DNA of 6,251 nucleotides, taken from positions 1 through 6,251 of the forward strand of contig JAOUHH010000174.1 in assembly GCA_029865195.1 (NCBI GenBank), read 5' to 3'. The DNA is from Desulfobulbaceae bacterium (GTDB lineage Bacteria; Desulfobacterota; Desulfobulbia; Desulfobulbales; UBA5123). Made by a program: the position numbers and the translations under genes. Numbering within the stretch: the first letter of the stretch is position 1; the number at the start of each line of letters is the position of its first letter. This document shows positions 1 to 4,730 of this stretch, piece by piece. The notes beneath the pieces are model-generated. The model saw only the letters and a program-made list of their open reading frames with translations. It was not told the DNA's origin and did no database searches.

Positions 1-957
1 TGCCCGCGCCCTGGCGAAGGCGCCGGCAAGCCCCCCCTCCCCTTCATCGGCGATATCGAAATAATCGGCGGCCTTGGTGATGTAGAGGAAGGAGTTGGCG
101 TCAAACCGCTCCACGAACTTGGTGCCCTGATAGCGCAGATAGCTCTCCACTTGGAAATCGGCGTCAAAGTTGAAGGAAAAGGCATCCCTGTTCTGCAACT
201 GCCGGCCGAACTTGCGGCGCATCGCCTCATCGGACAGATAGGTGACATGCCCGATCATCCGCGCCACGGCCAGGCCGAGATCCGGTTTTTTGCCGTCATA
301 ATAGTCACCCTGTCGCCAGTTGGGATCGGCCATGATCGACTGCCGCGCCACCTCGTTAAAGGCGATGGCCAGCGCCGAGTGGCGGGCGGTGGTGGCCAGG
401 GGGACGGCGGCCGCAACCATTTCAGGAAAGCGGACGCACCATTCCAAGAGCTGCATACCGCCGAGTGAGCCACCGATGACGGCCAGCAGCCGTTTGATGC
501 CGAGATGATCGATCAGCTGTTTCTGGGCCTCGACCATGTCACCGATGGTGACCACCGGAAAACTCAGGCCGTAGGGCTTGCCCGTCTCAGGATTGATCGA
601 GGATGGGCCGGTTGAGCCCATGCAGCCGCCGAGGATATTGCTGCAGACCACGAAATAGCGGTCAGTATCGATGCCCTTGCCGGGGCCGACCATGATCTCC
701 CACCAGCCCGGCTTGGTGCGGGCCTCGCTGTAAAAGCCGGCAACATGGGAATCGCCGGTGAGGGCGTGCAGGATCAGGATGACGTTGTCCCGTTCTGGCG
801 ACAGGCTGCCGTACGTTTCGTAGGCGATGGTCACCGGCCCAAGCCGGGCGCCGCTGGCAAGCACCATCCGGTTGGGTGGTTCGGCGAAGGTAAAGTATTT
901 TTTCTCGACAATGCCAACCGAGGGCTCGTCGTTGACCAGGCTGTGGTACTCGCTCAT
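1..957 (-). CDS. metX: Homoserine O-acetyltransferase MetX (3' end outside window)
   Basis: An alpha/beta-hydrolase-fold enzyme of the cytoplasm that transfers acetyl from acetyl-CoA to the hydroxyl of L-homoserine, the activating step of methionine synthesis. I translated 319 codons with no stop; the frame runs off the left edge, so the C-terminus is missing. Visible signatures are the LILHALTGDSH stretch near residue 65, the GGCMGSTGPSS block near residues 110-120, and the nucleophile elbow GGSLGGMQ with catalytic Ser164. The family's catalytic Asp and His sit near the C-terminus and would lie beyond the window. The ATG at 955-957 follows the metY stop after one base, and only a weak, distant GGA precedes it, so translation is probably coupled to metY. 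Serine acetyltransferase-like or succinyl-specific activity is possible within the family, but the downstream sulfhydrylase partner favours acetylation. Family assignment is secure; acyl specificity is inferred. Confidence 0.94.
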   Translation of the reverse strand, partial: MSEYHSLVNDEPSVGIVEKKYFTFAEPPNRMVLASGARLGPVTIAYETYGSLSPERDNVILILHALTGDSHVAGFYSEARTKPGWWEIMVGPGKGIDTDRYFVVCSNILGGCMGSTGPSSINPETGKPYGLSFPVVTIGDMVEAQKQLIDHLGIKRLLAVIGGSLGGMQLLEWCVRFPEMVAAAVPLATTARHSALAIAFNEVARQSIMADPNWRQGDYYDGKKPDLGLAVARMIGHVTYLSDEAMRRKFGRQLQNRDAFSFNFDADFQVESYLRYQGTKFVERFDANSFLYITKAADYFDIADEGEGGLAGAFARARA

Positions 958-958
958 T

Positions 959-2218
959 TCAACGCAATCCGTCCAAGGCCTGGGAGAGATCGGCGATGAT
1001 GTCCGCCGCCGCCTCGATCCCCACCGACAGCCGGATCAGATCCGGGGTAATCGACAACGCCGCCCTGGTCTCCTCCGGAAACGACACATACTGCGAGGAA
1101 TAGGGATGGATGACCAGGCTCTTGCAGTCGCCCAGATTGGCGAGATGATAGATCATCTGCAGGCGATTGATGAAGCGAAAGCAGGTCTCCTGATCCTTGA
1201 GGCCGAAGGCAAGCAGCCCGCCGAAGCCCTTTTCGCCGAACTGTTCCCTGGCGGTGCGGTTGCCGGGGTGCGAGGCAAGGCCTGCGTAATTGACCCAGGT
1301 GACTTCTGGCCGATAACGCAAGAACTCTGCGACCTTGAGGGTATTGGCCATGTGTCGCTCCATGCGCAGGGCCAAGGTGTCCAGGCCGACCATGGTCAGA
1401 TAGGCGTGCAGGGGGGCGGCGGTGGTGCCGTAATTGATATGATGCTCGCGCCAGACCCTGTCGAGATAGGCCAGCGGCCCCTTGCGGTCGACAAAGGGCT
1501 GCATGTCGGGGAAACGGCCCTGTTGCCAGTCGAATTTGCCGCCGTCGATGACCACCCCGCCGGTGGCATCGCCGTGGCCGCTCAAATACTTGGTGGTGGA
1601 ATGGATCACCACATCAGCGCCGAGTTCGATGGGACGGCACAGATAAGGGCTGGCCAGGGTGTTGTCGACCAGCAGCGGCAAACCGTGACGATGGGCGATG
1701 GCCGATGCCTTGCGGAGATCGGGGATGTCCATCTTGGGGTTGCCGATAACTTCCAGATAGACAAAACGAGTCTTGTCGTTAATCGCCGCCTCAAGGGCCG
1801 CCATGTCCGTGGACTCAACCATCCGCGGGGTGATATTATACTTGCCGAAAACATTCTTGAAGAGCAGATAGGTGGACATGAAAAGCGAGTTGCCGCAGAC
1901 AAACTCGTCGCCTGACCGGAGCAGCGCCATGCAGGCGTTGGTGATGGCGGCCATCCCGGAGGACATGAATACCGCGCCGCGTCCGTTTTCTAGGGCGGCA
2001 AGCTTCTCTTCCAAGGCCCGGTTGGTGGGGTTGGTGAGCCGCATATAGATGTGGTCGGTGGTCTTGCCTGAGAAGGTTGCACTCAGATTTTCGGCGGTTG
2101 GATGACTGTGTGAGGCTGACTGATAGATGGGCGGCAGGGTCGCGCCCTGCCAATCCTCAGGCGACTGGCCGGCATGGATCACCTTGCTGTCAAAGCGCAA
2201 CGTATCTATTTTCTTCAT
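959..2218 (-). CDS. metY: O-acetylhomoserine sulfhydrylase MetY (PLP-dependent)
   Basis: A 419-residue PLP enzyme of the Cys/Met-metabolism family that replaces the acetyl group of O-acetyl-L-homoserine with sulfide to give L-homocysteine. The length matches the roughly 420-430 residues usual for MetY and exceeds MetB/MetC-type relatives. Visible are YMRLTNPT (residues 58-65, phosphate-binding Tyr and Arg from the neighbouring subunit), SSGMAA (86-91), VDNT with the PLP-pyridine Asp185, the Schiff-base Lys210 in HSTTKYLSGHGD, and LIRLSVGIE with the substrate-carboxylate Arg397. The ATG at 2216-2218 is chosen over TTG/ATG codons 10-11 codons upstream because a GAGGGAG ribosome-binding site (2221-2227) sits just before it. 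It is the first gene of a leftward operon with metX. Using sulfide directly suits a sulfide-producing anaerobe, which is an inference. Methionine gamma-lyase is the main alternative, disfavoured by the metX neighbour. Confidence 0.94.
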   Translation of the reverse strand: MKKIDTLRFDSKVIHAGQSPEDWQGATLPPIYQSASHSHPTAENLSATFSGKTTDHIYMRLTNPTNRALEEKLAALENGRGAVFMSSGMAAITNACMALLRSGDEFVCGNSLFMSTYLLFKNVFGKYNITPRMVESTDMAALEAAINDKTRFVYLEVIGNPKMDIPDLRKASAIAHRHGLPLLVDNTLASPYLCRPIELGADVVIHSTTKYLSGHGDATGGVVIDGGKFDWQQGRFPDMQPFVDRKGPLAYLDRVWREHHINYGTTAAPLHAYLTMVGLDTLALRMERHMANTLKVAEFLRYRPEVTWVNYAGLASHPGNRTAREQFGEKGFGGLLAFGLKDQETCFRFINRLQMIYHLANLGDCKSLVIHPYSSQYVSFPEETRAALSITPDLIRLSVGIEAAADIIADLSQALDGLR

Positions 2219-2452
2219 GGCTCCCTCGTGAAAATGTTTCAGCGACATCAAGTCACACCGTATTCATGGCCGCAGCCTCAAAGGCGGAACATAGACATGA
2301 CAAAACGGAATGCCAATTATTTGTAGTATAAGGAAAGGTATTAATCAACATTCTTTTGCTGGTGTTTTTCCTTGCAATCACCAGTCTGGCCGCATAATGT
2401 GCCACCATCCAACCGAGGATCACCCCTTTCAGCCGTCCCATGAGCGTCCCCG
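2219..2452. promoter_or_regulatory. Divergent metY / rlmN intergenic region
   Basis: This 234-base gap separates the divergently transcribed metY (leftward) and rlmN (rightward) and is AT-rich around 2295-2360, so it should hold both promoters. On the minus strand a weak candidate is TTGATT (2343-2348), 17 bases, then TACAAA (2320-2325), with an overlapping TATACT at 2325-2330; this would leave a metY leader of about 95 bases. On the plus strand TAGTAT/TATAAG at 2324-2332 is -10-like but lacks a convincing -35. A short hairpin (GCCT/AGGC, 2275-2285) lies in the metY leader. I do not recognise a SAM riboswitch: the SAM-I core was looked for and not found. Exact promoter positions are guesses. 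Confidence 0.35.
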
Positions 2453-3490
2453 ATGAAGAAAATCGACCTTAAAGATCTCCCCCTTGACCAACTGACCGGC
2501 CTTGTCAGCGGCCTCGGCCACCCGGCGTTCCGTGCCAAACAGATTTTTTCCTGGCTCTACCGGCCAGGCATTGCCTCCTTTGCCCAGATGACCGATCTCT
2601 CCAAGGAATTGCGGGCCACCCTCTCCGGCCAGTACGAGATCAGCACCTTTACCCCTGCCGCCAGGGAGACATCTGCGGACGGGACGGTCAAATACGGCTT
2701 CCGACTTGATGACGGCTTGATGATCGAAACCGTCCTGATTCCGGAAGAAAGCCGCAACACGCTCTGCGTCTCCTCACAGGTGGGCTGCGCCATGGGCTGC
2801 CGTTTCTGTCTCACCGGCACCATGGGTTTCAAACGGAACCTGCGTCCCTCGGAGATCGTCAACCAGGTCATGGCGGTGATGGATGATATGACCGCAGAGA
2901 GCAAGGGGCGTCTGACCAATCTGGTTTTCATGGGCATGGGTGAACCGCTGGCCAATTTCGACAACCTGCTCAGCGCCCTTGATATCCTCATGGATCACCG
3001 GGGCCTGGATTTCTCATCCCGCAAGGTCACCGTGTCCACCTGCGGCCTGGTGCCGCGCATCAAGGAACTTGGCCAACGGATCGAGGTAAACCTCGCCATC
3101 TCGCTGCACAGCGTCAACGACGCCACCCGCAGCCAGTTGATGCCGGTGAACGATACCTACCCGGTGGACGAACTGCTGGCTGCCTGCCGCCATGATTTCC
3201 CCTTGGCCAAACGGCGGCGGATCATGTTCGAATACACCCTTTTTGAAGGGATCAACGATTCCCTGGCTGATGCCAAAGAGCTTGCCAAAAAACTCCGCGG
3301 CATTCGCTGCAAGATCAATCTGCTCTCCTACAACAGGTGTGAAGCCCTCCCCTACCGCTCTCCGAACCGGCAACGGATCGAGGCCTTCCAGAAGGTGCTG
3401 CAGAACGCGGGCTATTCAGCCTTCATCCGCACCAGCCGGGGGGCGGATATCTCGGCCGCTTGCGGCCAGCTCGCCAAAAAAGTAAGTTGA
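2453..3490 (+). CDS. rlmN: 23S rRNA (A2503-C2) / tRNA (A37-C2) methyltransferase RlmN
   Basis: A 345-residue radical-SAM enzyme that methylates C2 of adenine 2503 in 23S rRNA, and in many bacteria adenine 37 of certain tRNAs. The N-terminal accessory domain shows the family's PAFRAKQIFSWLY stretch (residues 24-36). The radical-SAM cluster motif CxxxCxxC is Cys112, Cys116 and Cys119, followed by LTGTMGFKRNL. MGMGEP (160-165) is the SAM-contacting loop. Cys105, seven residues before the cluster, matches the resolving cysteine (Cys118 in E. coli), and Cys337 in SAACGQL matches the methylated Cys355 of E. coli, so both catalytic cysteines are intact. This argues against the antibiotic-resistance relative Cfr only indirectly, since Cfr shares those residues, but the overall sequence reads as a housekeeping RlmN. 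No clear Shine-Dalgarno precedes the ATG; the N-terminus nevertheless fits the family and a stop lies four codons upstream in frame. Confidence 0.96.
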   Translation: MKKIDLKDLPLDQLTGLVSGLGHPAFRAKQIFSWLYRPGIASFAQMTDLSKELRATLSGQYEISTFTPAARETSADGTVKYGFRLDDGLMIETVLIPEESRNTLCVSSQVGCAMGCRFCLTGTMGFKRNLRPSEIVNQVMAVMDDMTAESKGRLTNLVFMGMGEPLANFDNLLSALDILMDHRGLDFSSRKVTVSTCGLVPRIKELGQRIEVNLAISLHSVNDATRSQLMPVNDTYPVDELLAACRHDFPLAKRRRIMFEYTLFEGINDSLADAKELAKKLRGIRCKINLLSYNRCEALPYRSPNRQRIEAFQKVLQNAGYSAFIRTSRGADISAACGQLAKKVS

Positions 3491-3550
3491 TGACGGATGG
3501 AGGCTGTTTGCTCTATCGAATGGATGGGAAAGATCTGAACATGATGCGAA

Positions 3551-3922
3551 TCAGGTAGCGAGGACCCTTTCCAGGGTTTCCTTTAGGATGGACAGTTCAA
3601 AAGGCTTTTGCAGGATGGCGTCGAGTTCGTTTTCCTTGCTCTCGACGTTTTCATACTGATCGCACATGCTGCCGGAACACAGGACGATTTTTGCCTGTGG
3701 TCGCAACGTTTTACGGAGGAGAGGCAACAATTCGAATCCGCTCATATCCGGCAGGGAGAGATCAAGGAGGACCAAATCGATGGTGGCGGCATTTGCTTGC
3801 GCCTGCGCAAGCGCCCCCTTGCCATCGTCCGCAGGTAACACCGCGTAACCGAGCAGCGACAGCAACTCACTGGTCACGCTTTGCACCATCTCATCGTCAT
3901 CGATAAGCAATATTGTCGCCAA
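3551..3922 (-). CDS. Stand-alone response-regulator receiver domain (CheY-like)
   Basis: A 123-residue single-domain REC protein, cytoplasmic, that should accept a phosphoryl group from a histidine kinase. The full receiver set is present: acidic pocket Asp8-Asp9-Asp10 in LLIDDDE, phosphoacceptor Asp54 in VLLDLSLPDMSG, the switch Ser83 in LCSGS, and Lys106-Pro107 in LQKPF. No DNA-binding or other output domain follows; the protein ends 16 residues after the Lys-Pro pair. It begins with TTG (3920-3922). That start is supported by GAGGG at 3929-3933, six bases upstream, and by an in-frame TGA four codons upstream. No kinase is adjacent, so the cognate kinase and output are unknown. It is convergent with rlmN, with 60 bases between. 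Its sequence resembles the C-terminal receiver domains of hybrid sensor kinases, from which it may derive (inference). Confidence 0.9.
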   Translation of the reverse strand: MATILLIDDDEMVQSVTSELLSLLGYAVLPADDGKGALAQAQANAATIDLVLLDLSLPDMSGFELLPLLRKTLRPQAKIVLCSGSMCDQYENVESKENELDAILQKPFELSILKETLERVLAT

Positions 3923-3928
3923 ACTTCG

Positions 3929-3933
3929 CCCTC
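3929..3933 (-). promoter_or_regulatory. Ribosome-binding site for the TTG-started receiver gene
   Basis: On the minus strand GAGGG lies six bases before the TTG at 3922. It is the main reason for accepting a non-ATG start, because no ATG exists in frame before the upstream TGA at 3932-3934. Confidence 0.6.
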
Positions 3934-3978
3934 ATTCAAGATGTCTTGTGTTGCAGAGGTGCCACGATTGGAGCGTTG

Positions 3979-3984
3979 ATTATG
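3979..3984 (-). promoter_or_regulatory. Possible -10 element for the receiver gene
   Basis: CATAAT on the minus strand, in the AT-rich stretch between the hdrA-mvhD terminator and the receiver gene, matches five of six bases of a -10 box. No good -35 lies 16-18 bases upstream. A promoter is expected somewhere here because the terminator at 4014-4050 should insulate this gene from the operon to its right. Confidence 0.25.
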
Positions 3985-3997
3985 ATGTTTATTACTT

Positions 3998-4050
3998 AAC
4001 TTATAAACAAACTACCGCATTCTCCTCGGCGTTTGCAAGGAGAATGCGGT
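3998..4050 (-). terminator. Intrinsic terminator of the hdrA-mvhD operon
   Basis: A perfect 13-base inverted repeat, ACCGCATTCTCCT (4014-4026) and its complement (4038-4050), with an 11-base loop. Read leftward from mvhD, the stem is followed by AGTTTGTTTATAA, a T-rich run. Read rightward the stem is followed by TTTAAAAAA, which is a poorer terminator, and there is no rightward gene immediately before it. It lies 71 bases past the mvhD stop and before the receiver gene, so it should end the hdrA-mvhD transcript. Confidence 0.78.
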
Positions 4051-4120
4051 TTAAAAAATGAATAAAACACGCAGCGAGCAGATCCAGCAAAAATGTTGCA
4101 AACCCTTGCCAGAAGGCTTT

Positions 4121-4726
4121 TTATGCCAATGCTTCGCTGATGGTTTTGGTCAGTTTTTCATCCACCAAACTCACAATCTTGTCCTCGGTAACCTTGTTGC
4201 CTTCCTTGCGGATGGTCTTGGTGACGTTGCCAAACCCGACCCGCAGCTTACGGTCGTTGACCAGATCGAGTGCCTTGTTGATCCGCTTCTTTAACTCAGC
4301 CGGATCGATCCCCTCGGCATGCCCAAGGGGGCCAAGCTCACGAACCTGTTTGGTGAAGTCGGTGATCAGCTTCACGAAGCGTGGCGCTTCAGCGGCTGAG
4401 GCCCATTGCAGATTGAAACGTGCCGGGTTGACCCCGATTTCGGTCAAGATCTTCTTAACCAGTGCGTTTACACCCATTGCGTCATAATTACCAACCTGGT
4501 AATGACATTCGCCGAGTTGTCAGCCACCGGTGAAGATGCCTGCCGCTCCTTCGGCGAATCCTTTCAAAACGAAGGAAGGATCAAGTCGTCCGGTGCACAT
4601 GACCCGGATGGTGCGCAGATTGGGCGGATACTGGTACCGGGAAACCCCGGCAGAATCCGCGGCGGCGTAACAGCACCAGTTGCAGAGAAATCCCAAAATC
4701 TTGGGATTGAATTCCTCCTTACTCAT
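4121..4726 (-). CDS. mvhD: MvhD-family hydrogenase/heterodisulfide reductase iron-sulfur subunit, selenoprotein (Sec at TGA 4520-4522)
   Basis: A 201-residue small iron-sulfur protein of the MvhD family, which passes electrons from a hydrogenase or dehydrogenase to HdrA. The N-terminal half (residues 1-68) has PKILGFLCNWCCY (Cys15, Cys18, Cys19), QYPPN and RVMCTGRLDP (Cys44). The frame then meets TGA and continues without a shift into QLGECHYQVGN (Cys74) and on to WASAAEAPRF and the TAA at 4121-4123. In relatives this site reads GCHxGDCHY, so the TGA sits on the first conserved cysteine and is best read as Sec69. A SECIS-like hairpin follows directly. VhuD of methanogens is a known selenoprotein of this family. 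The start ATG has AGGAG seven bases upstream, inside the last codons of hdrA; the hdrA stop is only four bases away, so the two are co-translated. After about residue 133 there is a charged extension of roughly 65 residues beyond the minimal family domain. A nonsense mutation is the alternative, but downstream conservation argues against it. Confidence 0.92.
4480..4522 (-). promoter_or_regulatory. Selenocysteine codon and candidate bacterial SECIS hairpin in mvhD
   Basis: On the mvhD mRNA the UGA (4522-4520) is followed after 22 bases by a five-base apical loop AGGUU (4497-4493). The upper stem is six perfect pairs, AUUACC (4503-4498) with GGUAAU (4492-4487). Below it a three-base UAU bulge (4486-4484) is followed by GUC/GAC (4506-4504 with 4483-4481) and one U-G pair. 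Bacterial SECIS elements lie within the coding region just after the UGA, with the loop about 16-37 bases away and G and U bases in the loop; E. coli fdhF has AGGUCU. The fit is good by eye. No folding energy was computed. Confidence 0.72.
4689..4708 (-). repeat. Inverted repeat near the start of mvhD
   Basis: AATCCCAA (4689-4696) and its exact complement (4701-4708) flank a four-base spacer. They span codons 7-13 of mvhD, 18 bases past the start codon, and could form an eight-pair hairpin in the mRNA. The residues encoded (NPKILGF) belong to the conserved family N-terminus, so the symmetry may be incidental. Confidence 0.5.
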
Positions 4727-4730
4727 ATGC

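Noticed and set aside
827..1915. A 362-codon open frame on the plus strand, antisense to metY and metX
   Set aside because: It lies opposite two genes with intact catalytic motifs and good family lengths, and its translation resembles no family. Long antisense frames are common in GC-rich genes.
2253..2441. A 62-codon minus-strand frame upstream of metY with a partly hydrophobic start
   Set aside because: It covers the AT-rich divergent promoter region, has only a weak GGGGA before its ATG, and resembles no protein I know. It would also place metY's promoter inside a gene.
3564..3577. ACCCT-TTCC-AGGGT hairpin followed by a pyrimidine run, as a rightward terminator for rlmN
   Set aside because: Only five Watson-Crick pairs, an interrupted T run, and it lies within the 3' coding end of the convergent receiver gene. 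Possible but too weak to call.
3950..3964. TGGCAC followed by TGCAAC on the minus strand, resembling a sigma-54 promoter upstream of the receiver gene
   Set aside because: The GC of the -12 element is three bases too close to the GG of the -24 element, and sigma-54 spacing is strict.
4105..4126. GCC-AGAA-GGC followed by TTTTT on the plus strand as a terminator
   Set aside because: The stem is only three pairs and no plus-strand gene precedes it. The T run is the complement of the bases after the mvhD stop codon.
4520..4522. mvhD as a frameshifted or decayed pseudogene
   Set aside because: The frame is identical on both sides of the TGA, family motifs continue directly after it, and the TGA replaces a conserved cysteine. 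Decay would not pick this site and add a SECIS-like hairpin.
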